A stretch of 64,000 nt of DNA, taken from NCBI GenBank assembly GCA_005784505.1, contig VCAZ01000126.1, forward strand, positions 392,001 to 456,000, in the 5' to 3' direction. Source of the DNA: Bagarius yarrelli (Eukaryota; Chordata; Actinopteri; Siluriformes; Sisoridae). Of this stretch, positions 22,020 to 33,602 are shown piece after piece. The notes under the pieces were generated by a model. That model was given only the letters and a program-made list of their open reading frames with translations. It had not been told where the DNA came from and did no database searches. The stretch's first letter is position 1. Each line of letters starts with the position of its first letter. A program made the position numbers and the translations under genes.

Positions 22020-24103
22020 TTTGTAAAGACCTACATACCTCTAGGATTACTTATAAATACCTGTTTACCTCAAAGATTTCTTATAAATACCTATATACTT
22101 CTAGAATTGCTTATAAATACCTGTATACCTCTAACATTTCTTATAAATACTAATATACCTCTAAGATTGCTCATGAATACCTATATACCCCTAGGATTGC
22201 TTAGAAATACCTATATACCTCTCTAATGGCTTATAAATACCTATATACCTTTAACATTTGTAATATATACTAATATACCTCCAGGATTGCTCATAAATAC
22301 CAATATACCGCTAACATTTTTAATAAATACCTACATACTTCTAGAATTGCTTATAAATACCAATATATATGTCTAACATTTCTTATAAGTACCTATATAC
22401 CTGTAACAGTTCTTATAAATATCTTTATACCTCTAAGATTGCTTATAAATACTTGTTTACCTCAAAGATTGCTTATAAATACCTTTATACTTCTAGAATT
22501 GCTTATAAATACCTGTATACCTCTAACATTTCTTATAAATACTAATATACCTCTAAGATTGCTCATGAATACCTATATACCCCTAGGATTGCTTAGAAAT
22601 ACCTATATACCTCTCTAATGGCTTATAAATACCTATATACCTTTAACATTTGTAATATATACTAATATACCTCCAGGATTGCTCATAAATACCAATATAC
22701 CGCTAACATTTTTAATAAATACCTACATACTTCTAGAATTGCTTATAAATACCAATATATATATCTCTAAGATTTCTTATAAGTACCTGCATACTTCTAG
22801 AATTTCTTATAAATACCTTTATACCTCTAAGATTGCTTATAAATATCTATATACCTCTAGGCTTGCTTATAAATATCTATATACCTCTAACATTTCTTAT
22901 AAATACCTATATAATTCTAGGGTTTCTTATAAATACCTGCATACTTCTAGAATTGCTTATAAATACCTTTATACCTCTAAGATTGCTTATAAACCTTTTT
23001 TACCGCTAAGATTGCTTAGAAATACCTATATACCTCTCTAAAATATCTATACTCTAACTATAAGGCTTATAAATACCTATATACCTTTAACATTTGTAAT
23101 ATATACTAATATACCTCCAGGATTGCTCATAAATACCAATATACCGCTAACATTTTTAATAAATACCTACATACTTCTAGAATTGCTTATAAATACCAAT
23201 ATATATATGTCTAACATACATTTCTTATTAGTACCTATATACCTGTAACAGTTTCTTATAAATACCTTTATACCTTTAAGATTGCTTATAAATACTGTTA
23301 TACCGCTAAGGCATTTGCTTATAAATACCTTTGCTATATAACCTTGCTAAGATTGCTTATAAATACCTGCATACTTCTAGAATTGCTTATAAATACCTTA
23401 TACTACCTAGAATTTGCTTTAAATACCTTTATACCCCGCTAAAGATTGCTTATAAATACCAATATACCTCTAGGCTTGCTTATAAATATCTATATACCTG
23501 TTTACTACGCTAAGATTGCTTATAAATACCTTATAATACCTCTAAGATTGCTTATAAATACCTGCATACTTCTAGAATTGCTTATAAATACCTTTATACC
23601 TCTAAGATTGCTTTATAAATACCTGCATACTTCTAGAATTGCTTATAAATACCTTTATACCTCTAAGATTGCTTATAAATACCTGCATACTTCTAGAATT
23701 GCTTATAAATACCTTTATACCTCTAAGATTGCTTATAAATACCTGCATACTTCTAGAATTGCTTATAAATACCTTTATACCGCTAAGATTGCTTATAAAT
23801 ATCAATATACCTCTAGGCTTGCTTATAAATATCTATATACCTCTAACATTTCTTATAAATACCTATATAATTCTAGGGTTTCTTATAAATACCTATATAA
23901 TTCTAGGGTTTCTTATAAATACCTATATAAACTCTAGGGTTTCTTATAAATACCTATATACCTCTAGGCTTGCTTATAAATATCTATATAACTCTAGGGT
24001 TTCTTATAAATACCTATATAACTCTAGGGTTTCTTATAAATACCTATATGCCACTAACATTTCTTATAAATATCTTTATACTTCTGTGGTTGCTTATAAA
24101 TTC
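22020..24103. repeat. 2.1-kb minisatellite, ~30-bp unit
   Basis: About seventy tandem units of roughly 30 bp, each built as 'cttataaatac' plus 'ctatatacctctagg' plus 'attg' with variants. Two larger patterns sit on the unit. A block of about 392 bp starting near 22109 is repeated from 22501, and part of it again near 23064. Between about 23580 and 23790 two unit types alternate as near-identical 60-bp dimers. The 30-bp period equals ten codons, so the array is open for long stretches in plus and minus frames (for example 23446-23937, 23639-24115, 23602-23805). These are repeat translations, not proteins. Unit divergence is higher at the ends than in the centre. Confidence 0.97.
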
Positions 24104-25970
24104 TTGTTGTTTTGAGAAAATGGTGGCATTTTAGAGCACAGGTCAGTTTTAAACCGGTAACAATACTCTCTGTGTAAGAACTGCAGTTCTTCTACACCAT
24201 CTGTTAATTTCTAAAAGTTTATAAACTCATACTTCTGAAAACCATCTGCAGTGCAATTAGGACTTGTATCTGCAGTCGGTAGCAATGTTTCAGCATGACA
24301 CAATGTCAGAGACCATGCACTTCCTCCGCGTTCTACCATTTATTCATAGGAAGTGCAATATGCAAAGCATCATATAGAAGATAATAAATCTTCAGTATTT
24401 TCTTCCTGAAGCACTCACGCTGTATTCTCAGGGTTTTTTTTTTTTTTTTTTAACGTGTCCAGTTTGTCTGCTGTTTATAAAGAAAATGCTTACACATGTC
24501 TGTTTAGTTATTATTAAGCTGATAAGCCAGACCTCATTTTTTTAGGCTGAATAAGTATTTCTTGGGTTTTTTGTCACTAATTTGTTCTCATAAACACCGA
24601 ATATGAAATCTAGAAAAGCAGGATTTGACAAATGGCCTGTCAGATTTTCTTCGACTGCCTTTCAAGCCCACAATTTATTCATCCCTAAAACAGCGATATC
24701 ACATATAACTTGTTTATGTGAATTGTACGTCTACAGGTTTATGTTGTTATCTGATGTGCCACGTTTCTGACAGACCCAAAGTTCAAACTGTGCTTTTTAG
24801 AGAGACGAGAGAAGACAAGACTCCGCAAATAGCACCGTGCACTGAGCGTCGCCCCAAGCTAGAACAACTTCACTGAGATACGTTTTTTTTCTTCTGCTGT
24901 TTTTTTTTTTTTTAAACATTCAGGCACAGTGTACCGGCTATAGCCAGACAGACATTTTTCTTTATGTTAAACAGGTAATAAACTCATTAAAAAATAGACA
25001 GATACATGAAATAATAGATTAATACTGTAATAACAAAACATTTATTTTGTTATTTAGATGTATTTTGAAGGTTAGAATTACTTCGGTTGATTACGTTCAT
25101 CATTTCTTCACTTTTTCTTCACTAAAGTCTTTCTTTAACAATGATTTATTTTTAAGATGGAATTTTCCTGCTGCACTCGACTTTTATATTTACCGTGTTA
25201 TTCAGTGAGACGCTAACAAGAAAAACAACTTATTTTAGCTCACGGGTTCCTTATTCTGGTCCAGAAATAGCCCAGTTGCATATTCGCTGCTTCGACACAT
25301 CCAGTTTAACTCAGGAGAGGCTGATAATGAGCTGATTTGTTCACTCAGGTGTTTTGAGTGCAGGAGATGTACAGAACAGCAGATCTTATTTACAGACCTG
25401 CTAAAATCCAAATGTACAAAACCTGTTGCTGTATTTAAGGGGCAAAAATCTGAAACCATCCTATCTCCTGGCTAGACTAGTGTGGTATGGTATATTTCTC
25501 CTTTCATGGTGGTCGGTATAGTTGGTTATAGCCTGCAGCAAGTTTTCAGAAAATCTTTTATTTGAAACTTTTTTCTTCTCAGGACCTTTAAACATGTGTA
25601 TATATGTGTGTTGTCTTGGATAGCAGATAAAGATTACTATTCTTACCTTTAGTTGCAAGTGGAAAATTGCTTGTTGTCACCCCTGACTTATGGCAGAGAT
25701 AGAATTCAGAACTGAATACATGCAGCTAGATTTATCTCTGCACTGCTAACCATCACTTTTATCCAGACCTTGGAGAGAATAAGCAGAGGGAATTCAGAAC
25801 AAAAAAAAAAATCGGTATTGAAGCCTATATTCAAGTTTTTGTGATGGTTGTTGTTGAATCAACAGTTTAAATAAGACCTCTTTCTTTACGTTACATTAGT
25901 TAAATAAATCTCTTATGGTTTAATAAAGAGGCCTTTTTATTAAAAGTATCAGGCAAGCATACCTTCATAC
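24104..25970. other. Unique spacer, no supported gene
   Basis: Mostly unique sequence with poly-T runs at about 24430 and 24900. The part at about 24600-24720 is more complex and might be regulatory. Minus-strand frames at 25235-25459 and 25461-25658 have no domain. Confidence 0.45.
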
Positions 25971-26673
25971 CAGTGGTGGGCCGTTGGGGCCAGCTGTGCT
26001 TTCTCTCTTGGCCCTATAAAGATTAAAATTGTGTAAAAATTGCTTTTTCTTCTTAGTTTTAATTAATGTAACGTCCTCATAAATACCTATAATTGGTTTT
26101 GTTGGGGTAAAAATGGTATATGGTACATTAGGGCAACACTATGGTTTTATTATGGTTGAACGACTAAGTATTAAAGACAGAATCATCAGCCAATCAAATT
26201 TTGATGTTCAGTGACAGCCCGCCCTCTCGGTTTAGCAATGTACCCAGTGCTATTCCCAGCGTTTATCGGGAATTTCTAGGTCAGTGAAAGTTAATGATGG
26301 CCACAATCGCCAGCACCGCTACACCAGATCTTATTGCTGATCCACCGAAAACGCATTTTTGGGCACGCTTTTGCAGACAAAATATATATATAAGTGGCTA
26401 ACAGCTAGCGCAACAAGCTATTTTGTTCACCGTATTACCTTTGAATATGAGTAGAGGAACATGCGATAATTCTAGCTTTGGCAGTCAGATCTTAAACATC
26501 AAGGCTCAGAGCGCCATACAATGTCAGTCCTACGTAATATCGCTTCTTTAGCTATAACAGATATGTAAGATGTGTGTATATTGTCCTCTATTGTTTGTGA
26601 TAATATCTAGGTATGTACGTTGCTTACAGTTGCTTACAGAAAGCCCTGATTAAAACACCATCGTACTCCACTG
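25971..26673 (+). mobile_element. Non-autonomous hAT-like element with perfect 8-bp target duplication (703 bp)
   Basis: The element starts 'cagtggtgggccg' and ends '...gtactccactg', giving inverted ends CAGTGGTG / CAGTGGAG. It is flanked on both sides by the identical 8-mer 'cttcatac' (25963-25970 and 26674-26681). An 8-bp duplication with CAGTGG-type ends is diagnostic of hAT transposition. There is no transposase frame, so it would have been mobilised by a partner element. Internal phrases are shared with the older, oppositely oriented copy at 13866-14506. Confidence 0.85.
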
Positions 26674-26681
26674 CTTCATAC

Positions 26682-27219
26682 CGACTACCTCCACCAAAGG
26701 TTTATTTTACTTCTTGGCGTTAGTCGCATACGACAGGATTAATAACAACGCTCAAAAGAAACAAGAAGGCATCTCCCAAGCATGTGGAGGCAACATAGTG
26801 TTCCAGCCTTTTCGCTTAACACCACCTGACAACTTGGTTGACATCTCACAGACTTCCTTAATATATTCTTAAACCTTTCGGCATCTCTTTCCTGCCTCGA
26901 ATCTCATGAATAAGGCATGTGGCCCAGTCAGCAAGTGAGCAGGAGAAGAGAAGGCCAGGCTTCATCCATCACTGTCGTGGTGCCTGGCTGGCAAGTTACA
27001 TCAGCACCCCCCAATAATCGCTCCCTCCATCCCTCCATCAGCGCTGTCGGTAAACAGGTAAAAGAACTGAGGAAGGGAGGGTGACGAGTAGATGCGCAGG
27101 CATAAATCTTAAGGAATCAAAGAACACGCTGGTGAGCTGACTGCTGCAGGCGATGTGTTTCATCCGAAACAAGGTAAAGCAGGATGTGATGAAGACAGCA
27201 TTCAGCAAATCCAGGGGGA

Positions 27220-27220
<1 letters not shown>
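26682..27220. other. Unique spacer, possibly regulatory
   Basis: Complex unique sequence, especially 26760-27000 ('cccaagcatgtggaggc', 'gaataaggcatgtggccc'). No gene. A minus-strand frame at 27038-27292 is partly a translation of the adjacent GT repeat. Confidence 0.35.
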
Positions 27221-27221
<1 letters not shown>

Positions 27222-27265
<44 letters not shown>

Positions 27266-27267
27266 TG
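27222..27267. repeat. (TG)n microsatellite
   Basis: About 23 TG units with one AT interruption. It gives the poly(Thr-His) run in the overlapping minus-strand frame. Confidence 0.95.
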
Positions 27268-28303
27268 CGGTGAGGCAATTCAAGTATTCCATTTAAACAT
27301 GCAATATTTTTTATGCCTTAAATGATTACATAACCAAAGCTGTTGTTATGGTAATGGTGGGCATGACGTTAAGTAAGAACCAGCGTTCCTTACTGCCACT
27401 ACGGGCGAAAGAGCTCATGATCCGGGGCTGTGGCTTTACAGAGAGGTTTCATGTTCTACCTTTCACCTTTTCCCATGTCAACAAACAAGCTGAGCTGTTT
27501 AATGGAAACGTCAGGAGGCGAATGTGTTTTGTCGTCCACGGAGGCTGCTGAGCCCCCGGCTCTATCCATGTCAGGGCTAAGACGCATAACCTCTCGTTCT
27601 ACCCAGACAGAAGGAGTGATGAGGGAAAAGTGTTCTCTGCCAGGGGTGAGGTTTCAATACGTACGACTCTATTATGGTGCTGCTGAAAGGTGTGGTGGAG
27701 GACTATATTCAGCAGTAAGGACAGAGATGTTAAAGAAGGAAATAAATTATGTTGAGTGAATTGAGACATATTTAAACTTCAAGCACTCATTCAATGAGCA
27801 CATCCATAGCCTAGAATTCTCAAATCTGATTGGTCAGATAATGTTCAAGGAACAATTTTTTATGTAAATATGGTTGCTATAGTGACATGAAGATGATTTA
27901 TTTGGACAGATATGGATAGAGTCTCCAGTGCATGAAAAAAAAAAAAAAAAGTGTAAAATTTTATTCCATTTGTAAAACAACTATACAAAGTTTAACGTAA
28001 TGAAAAGGTTTTGTATTAAATTTTGTCGTAAAAATAGACTTAAGATTACCAATAAAAATGGTTACAATGAAATAATAGAATTAAAATAGATAATTATAGT
28101 ATGCTTAGCTTAACACAACATACGTATATATACAGTAAAACTATGATTTAACGGTTTTGGAACCAACGGACAAAATCCGCAGAGGGGTTGTGACCGAATG
28201 GAATACCAACGTTAAACCGACGTTTTTCTGTACGACAAAACAGCTCAATTTGTACAAACAAAAGGACATGCATTATGTTCTGTGTAAAAACTCTGGCTGA
28301 AAT
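27268..28303. other. Unique spacer, no supported gene
   Basis: Frames at 27348-27551 (67 codons) and 27430-27759 (109 codons) overlap on the plus strand in a GC-richer patch. Neither has a recognisable domain. An A-run lies near 27934. A phrase near 27815 resembles one near 10303 and may be a decayed repeat. Confidence 0.4.
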
Positions 28304-28470
28304 ATTTACAGTTACAGCATTTGGCAGATGTCCTCATCCCGAGCGACTTCATTTATCCCCTTTATACATCTGAGCAGTTGGAGGTTAAGGGCCTTGCTCA
28401 AGGGCCCAACAGTGGCAACTTTGTGGTGCTGGGAATCGAACCCCGATCTTCAAGTTAGCAGTCCAATAGC
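28304..28470 (+). repeat. SINE-like repeat, 'agcatttggcagacgcc' family
   Basis: It contains 'acagcatttggcagatgtc', 'ggttaagggccttgctcaag', 'cccaacagtggcaac' and 'gtgctgggaatcgaacccc', ending in 'agcagtccaatagc'. The short frame that runs through it is not a gene. Confidence 0.85.
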
Positions 28471-29280
28471 TGGTACAAAAATCAGGGAAAATCAAACCTT
28501 TGGAATATCTGTGTGTGGCGTCATTGGATCTCTAACTTCCTGTCCGAACATCAGGAGACATGACCTACATGGTTAGCCAACTAGGATAAATGTAGCTACT
28601 TGGAAAAAATCATTTCATAGTGAAAAAATGAAAGAACGACTGATTGTTGTGGTATAGAAAACAACTATTTTTATATACTTTTTTTTTGCTTTTTTTAATA
28701 TTTCTATTTCTATTTATTTTTATTTATTTGCACCAAGTCGGCCTATTCTTTTATATTTGCTACCATTTTGCCATTTAATTGCCCCTCTGTCCGTAACTTC
28801 ACTGTATGTGCTATAGTTACTTAGATTTACATTTAGATGGTAAATATGTCTTTCTACCACAATGTTTCATTTCACTACGTCGTATTACGTATGCTTTTCT
28901 TTCTTTTCTTCTTCTTTTACAAAAGTGTCTCTATCATCCTGTCTTATGTACCCACAAAAAGCACAAAACATCGTAAACGCATGAGGATTTGCAGAGAAGC
29001 AGAGCTCTTCATCATTTCATTTGTGTTATTGTTCACTTGTCCATGGGTGGTGTCCGGATGCCACTGTGCTCAGCGAGAGCCGTGCCTCGCACAAAAGCAC
29101 GCATGTCGTTAGTGTTCAGTGCTCTGTGTCGGAGGTTAATGACGCCTCGGCTGTCGTACGACAGCGCGAGAAAGGAGTAGCAGAGACGTCGTTAGCAGGA
29201 ACGAGCAAAGATATCAGCGGTGTTTCCTTCTGACCCACCTGAAATGGCCTCCCATGGTGTGAGGAGAGAATTACAGACAT
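28471..29280. other. Unique spacer, no supported gene
   Basis: T-rich from 28670 to 28740, then more complex and GC-richer from 28980 to 29240, where several 60-90 codon frames overlap on both strands. None shows a domain. Confidence 0.4.
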
Positions 29281-29360
29281 TTCTTTTTTTTTTTTTTTTG
29301 TCTTTTCGGTCATATTTTTTTTTTTTCTCCCCCAGACATTTTCTTTTTCTTTTTCTTTGC
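29281..29360. repeat. T-rich low-complexity tract
   Basis: Two long T runs and a TTTTTC repeat. The lysine-rich minus-strand frames crossing it (29116-29313 and 29192-29569) are produced by this tract. Confidence 0.85.
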
Positions 29361-29507
29361 AACTGTGAAGTCCTGTTAGACGTGCACAATGAGCCGCGAT
29401 GAGAACTCCATATGCCTGTCGATTTTATAATAACAAAAACATCGTCATTTAGCTTCAGGGCAACTTCTAAAACTCCCCATTTACAAAGTGCTATCAACAT
29501 ACTCCCT

Positions 29508-29532
29508 GATGATGATGATGATGATGATGATG
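29508..29532. repeat. (GAT)8 microsatellite
   Basis: Eight GAT trinucleotides. Translated in one frame they give poly-Asp and on the other strand poly-Ser, which explains the acidic and serine runs in the overlapping frames. Confidence 0.95.
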
Positions 29533-29780
29533 CTTCATTCTCATCAGCCACATTGATGACTTGGTTCATTTGTGCAAAGTTGGAAAGGTTTTTTTTTTTC
29601 TTTTTTCTATATGAGATCGTTATTCATATAAATGCCATTTTGCAGCCATGAGGTGTTGATTTGTTTTTAGCACTGACTTTGGTTTTTTGCAATTTTTTCC
29701 CCCCGTCATTTCTTGTTCATTCGTGTAGATCTAAATAAAACGTTATATTTATATCGAGATCAGATCATGATTCGTGATGA

Positions 29781-29960
29781 TTTTACATTTCTGGCATTCG
29801 GCCGATCTTTATCAACAGAGACTTACATATAGCTTATTTATACAACTTCGGGGTTAAAAGCTTATTTTAAAGACCCACCAGTGGCAGCTTGGTGGTTCTG
29901 GAACTTGAACTCATGAACCTCTGATTAGCAGAACAGCATCGTAACCAGAGCTACCGTTGC
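29781..29960 (+). repeat. SINE-like repeat, diverged copy
   Basis: It contains 'acatttctggcattcggcc', 'gacttacatatagc', 'caccagtggcagcttggtgg' and a tail 'gattagcagaacagcatcg'. It has the same order as the better copies but is clearly diverged. Confidence 0.75.
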
Positions 29961-30060
29961 ATTTGATGATATATGGTCTGTCAACGGGCTATGTGTTGCA
30001 ACAGACTCTCTTTATTTATTTATATATTTTATTTAATTTAAAAAAATATTTTTTTTTCAC

Positions 30061-30275
30061 CTTATTGCAATCTATAAATATATATGAATCAATGAATCAA
30101 TTTTCTATTTGATTCAGTTGTTATTAGTGTGGAATTGAATCAGTGAATCAGTGAATCATATATTTTTTTTACCTTATTGCAATCTATAAATATATATGAA
30201 TCAATGAATCAATTTTCTATTTGATTCAGTTGTTATTAGTGTGCATTTGAATCAGTGAATCAATTCAAAGATTGA
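30061..30275 (+). repeat. 112-bp tandem duplication with GAATCA-type motifs
   Basis: The segment starting 'cttattgcaatctataaata' at 30061 is repeated from 30173 with very few differences. Both halves carry 'gaatcaatgaatcaa' and 'gaatcagtgaatca' words. The same words continue to about 30325 and reappear at 30781-30875 after a tetranucleotide array. The near-identity of the halves implies a fairly recent duplication. Confidence 0.9.
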
Positions 30276-30616
30276 TGTCAGTTATGATGTTTAATTTAGT
30301 GAATCAGTCGACAGTTTAATTTGATGATGATAATAAAATGCATTTGTTTTAAAGACAGATTTAATGATTTAGCGTTCAGATTAGTGAAATAAATCACCGG
30401 TCAACAATAACTTGCAAAAACAAAGCCTACAAACAATTAACCAATACTCATACGACTGTCCGTTCATTTCCTGTAAAGTGAATGAGAAAATTACAAACTC
30501 AATAACATCGCAAAAACATCTAAACTGTCTAAAGGGGCACAACTATTTTTTGGGTGGTGGCGGGCGGGGGTGATTGTTACAACTCGTAAGTGATTCCTCT
30601 ATTTAAATCCATCTCT

Positions 30617-30661
30617 GACAGACAGACAGACAGAGAAAGTGAGAGAGAGAGAGAGAGAGAG

Positions 30662-30732
<71 letters not shown>

Positions 30733-30751
30733 CACAGACAGACAGACAGAT
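30617..30751. repeat. (GACA)n(GA)n(GATA)17 compound microsatellite
   Basis: GACA units, then about 12 GA units, then 17 uninterrupted GATA units at 30663-30730, then GACA again. The uninterrupted GATA run suggests high mutability. The minus-strand frame across it (YLSIYLS-type) is not a gene. Confidence 0.95.
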
Positions 30752-30999
30752 ACGTTTTTCATCCCAAAGTAAATGTAATCAAGTGAATCAATTTCCTGAT
30801 TCAGTTATTTCACCGTTATGCCTTCGAATCAGTGACTCAAATCACGGAATGATTCACAGATTCAAATGCACAATAATAACGTTAACATATGAGGTATAAA
30901 CTGTATAAAACAGGATCCCAAAATGAGAGACAGGATCCCAGAATGAGAATAATCCAGAACAAACTGCAAATGCATGAATAATAATTATAATATTTAAAG

Positions 31000-31180
31000 G
31001 CGGAAGACGTCTTTATCGGCTTTTTAAGCTCATGCAAATATGTGTCTGGTCTCTGATACATCCATTGACACCTCCCGTATTCCATGACCCAACAGAAATT
31101 ACTGTCAACTCTCTCGACAGCACATGGCATTGATCCCCTCTGTTGCCAAGACAACAAGGTGGCATTTAAACTGGCACATT
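31000..31180. promoter_or_regulatory. Candidate enhancer-like block with POU octamer
   Basis: Unique complex sequence with an octamer ATGCAAAT at 31032-31039, 'gatacatccattgacacc' near 31056 and 'gcacatggcattgatccc' near 31120. A minus-strand frame of 121 codons (30882-31247) covers it but begins in a (TTC)n run translated as poly-Glu and has no domain. The regulatory reading is an inference. Confidence 0.35.
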
Positions 31181-31374
31181 TTTTTTCTTCTTCTTCTTCT
31201 TCTTTTATAACTGACTTTTGTAATATTTTTGGAAGAGGATTTGCCATCTCTGATTAATCAAACAGCTTTCAGTGGGAAAAAAAAAACAAAAAACTAAAAA
31301 CAATGTCAGCCAAACTCCAATCTCCACTGCAAGATTAGGTTTGTAAAATATGCTGGTGTTGAGTAAGTGATTGA

Positions 31375-31560
31375 TCCCTTTAATCAGGTCATTGCATTCC
31401 TGGAGAAACGATTCCCTCGGAAATCATCACACTGACTTTATAATTGTCTTTTTGTATTCTATTACTGCTAACGAAATTCAGTGAGTGAAAAGTAATTGTG
31501 CTAATTAGCATGATGGCATGCAAGTATTCGGCGTTAGGCTCGTTGCTGCTGTTTGGTTAA
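31375..31560. promoter_or_regulatory. Candidate enhancer-like block
   Basis: Complex unique sequence with 'gatccctttaatcaggtc', 'taattgtgctaattagcatg' (two homeodomain-type cores within 20 bp near 31493) and 'gatggcatgcaag'. No open frame. Inferred regulatory element. Confidence 0.4.
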
Positions 31561-31652
31561 AATAAACCACAAAATCCTTAGAGGCTCCCTAGAACATGTG
31601 TAACATTAGTTAGAACATCATTATTTTAGCAACTTTATTATCAGATTATTTT

Positions 31653-31917
31653 TATTCATTCGTTCATTCATTCATTTATCTTCTATACCCGCTTATTCTT
31701 TAATTCAGGGTCGCGGTGATTTGCTGGAGTCTAAAACAGGGACAGGTTGCCAGTCCATCACAGGGCAATTTAGAATCACCAATCAACCCAATCACCGATA
31801 CATACATGTCTGTACCAATCTGTCCTCGGAGTGCAAGCACGGGGAGAACATGCAAACCTCACACAGAAACAACCCTGTCTGGGAATCGAACCCGAGCCCT
31901 CTTGCTGTGAGGCAACC
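31653..31917 (+). repeat. Interspersed repeat, 'ggagaacatgcaaactcc' family, copy 2
   Basis: It starts with ATTC repeats and 'cttctatacccgcttat', then 'ttgccagtccatcacagggc', 'aatttagaatcaccaatc', 'ggggagaacatgcaaacc' and 'gggaatcgaacccgagcc', ending 'gctgtgaggcaacc'. Short frames at 31716-31936 are inside this repeat and are not genes. Confidence 0.9.
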
Positions 31918-32733
31918 AAATATTGCTATTTTTTAAATCATTTTAAATAACCTCTTGCTAATTATGGAATAAGTTGGTATAGAAGATAAATAAAGAAATC
32001 ATTTTTTTATATTTAATTAAGACCATTTGAATAAACATTAGAATATTCAGCTGTATATAATATACCGTTGTAGTATATAGTGTTTTATCAATAAATAATT
32101 TACTTTTAAATCAATCTATAACTATAAATAAGCCTCAGATGAACAGATATACATGAAATATTAAGGATCTTTATCATTTTTTGGTGCATGAAAAAATTTC
32201 CTTACTTGTCCTGATTTGCATTCGTCCTGGTAGCTTGGTAGGAGGTTTAAAAATCTTACATGTGATTGGTTTATTTTCTTTATTTTGTCCTGACCAGGAG
32301 CACATTAGATGCAGCACCTAGTGGTGGTAGTGGTAACATTTTCTGTAATAACTTCATAAGGCTACATAAGCCTGTGATGACATTTGGTTTAGAAGTTCTA
32401 CAAAGTTCTAGGTTGAGCTCCAGCTTCAGGAGCATGAGGTGGATGTGACTTCTTGTGATTTATCATGAATATAACAATGCCATGATGGTGCATTCCATCT
32501 TCATGAGGTTCAACCCACAAAAAGAAAACAAGAGCCAACATTTTACTAAAACATTAACTCACACTAGTTTTCATTCCCAGCCAATCAGATCTCAGGACAA
32601 CATATTACAAACAAAGCAATCAAGCTGAGTTTACTGGGTTGCCAGGTCTTCTTTATATACTTATTTATACACTCATCCTCTAATCTGTTATGTGTAACGG
32701 ATTTGATCTCGTCGAAAGGATGTGATACACAGA
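31918..32733. other. Unique spacer, nothing recognised
   Basis: AT-rich sequence with a short frame at 32266-32448 that has no domain. An octamer ATTTGCAT lies at 32214-32221. Confidence 0.45.
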
Positions 32734-32752
32734 TGTGTGTGTGTGTGTGTGT
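32734..32752. repeat. (TG)n microsatellite
   Basis: About nine TG units. It produces a short Thr/His run in the minus-strand frame at 32680-32892. Confidence 0.9.
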
Positions 32753-32966
32753 TTTATCCAAACCAGCCTGCTACAGGTACGCAATGAAACACATGGCCGT
32801 AACACATGCCATGATGTGTTTGAGGGTGATGTAAACCTAGCATAAAAAAAAACGTTATGACAGTTGCTTAGCAGGTTTATGTCACCTGTCATACAGGCTA
32901 ATGCAGGTGTGATATAACCCTGTGAGAGTTTCCCCTGAAAAAGATAGTGCTATATATCCTCTGTTG

Positions 32967-32971
<5 letters not shown>

Positions 32972-33004
<33 letters not shown>
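32972..33004. repeat. (ATT)n microsatellite
   Basis: About eleven ATT units following an eight-T run. Confidence 0.95.
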
Positions 33005-33439
33005 TAGGTCCCAACCCTTGCTCAGTCTTACGGAATGTTTTTGACTTCAGTAGCGCTGGTTGTGATTGGCACGCCGTTGCTCCGAAGGTTGATTCACCGG
33101 GGTTTTAATCTGCACACTTATCTTAATAGAGGTTTAGGAAATCACAGGCATGACAATCTGATGCAAATGAAGCCGCAGAATCTGTCTGTACAGATTTAAT
33201 AGCAAACATAGAAACACATTTATTAAGAAAGTAAAGGGACGGCCCAGGTAAAGGAAATTGAATTCAGTTCTAAAAAAGATTACCGGTGATGGATATTCCT
33301 GAATGTGTATGTGTGTTTTGTTGTTTTGGGTTTTTTTTTTTTTAACTCCAATAAGGCCAAAAGACATAGATGAAGAGGGCGCTGACTTATCATAAAGCAA
33401 GCGAGTGAGAGAAAGAGAAAAAAAAAACACGGACGCCGT

Positions 33440-33599
33440 TCCTTTAAAGATATGTGAGGCGAGCAGCGAATTTAATTAATGCGAGACTGTTGCGGTTTCT
33501 CAGACATTAGCGTGGCTGGAAATGAGATTAGAGTTAACGCCTCAGTCATATGAGAAAACCATGATTAATTTCTCAAAGGAGTGCACTTCCAAATTAGTC

Positions 33600-33602
<3 letters not shown>
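33440..33602. promoter_or_regulatory. Candidate enhancer-like block ending at a 37-bp poly-T
   Basis: Unique complex sequence with 'gcgaatttaattaatgcg', 'cagacattagcgtggctgg', 'gaaatgagattagagttaac' and 'accatgattaatttctc'. TAATTA and ATTA cores are frequent. It ends abruptly at the poly-T run. Inferred regulatory candidate. Confidence 0.4.

Noticed and set aside
22020..24103. CRISPR-like array suggested by regular repeats
   Set aside because: Repeats are contiguous without unique spacers, and the setting is a vertebrate genome. It is a minisatellite.
22008..24115. Frames of 60-163 codons with YKYLYTSK/LLINTYIPL-type repeats on both strands
   Set aside because: Translations of a 30-bp minisatellite whose period is a multiple of three. 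No start context, no non-repeat domain.
29192..29569. 125-codon minus frame with poly-Ser and poly-Lys
   Set aside because: Built from the (GAT)8 repeat and T-rich tracts.
30882..31247. 121-codon minus frame with a Glu-rich N-terminal region
   Set aside because: The Glu run is the (TTC)n repeat. The rest lies over a complex unique block and has no domain, so a regulatory element is more likely.
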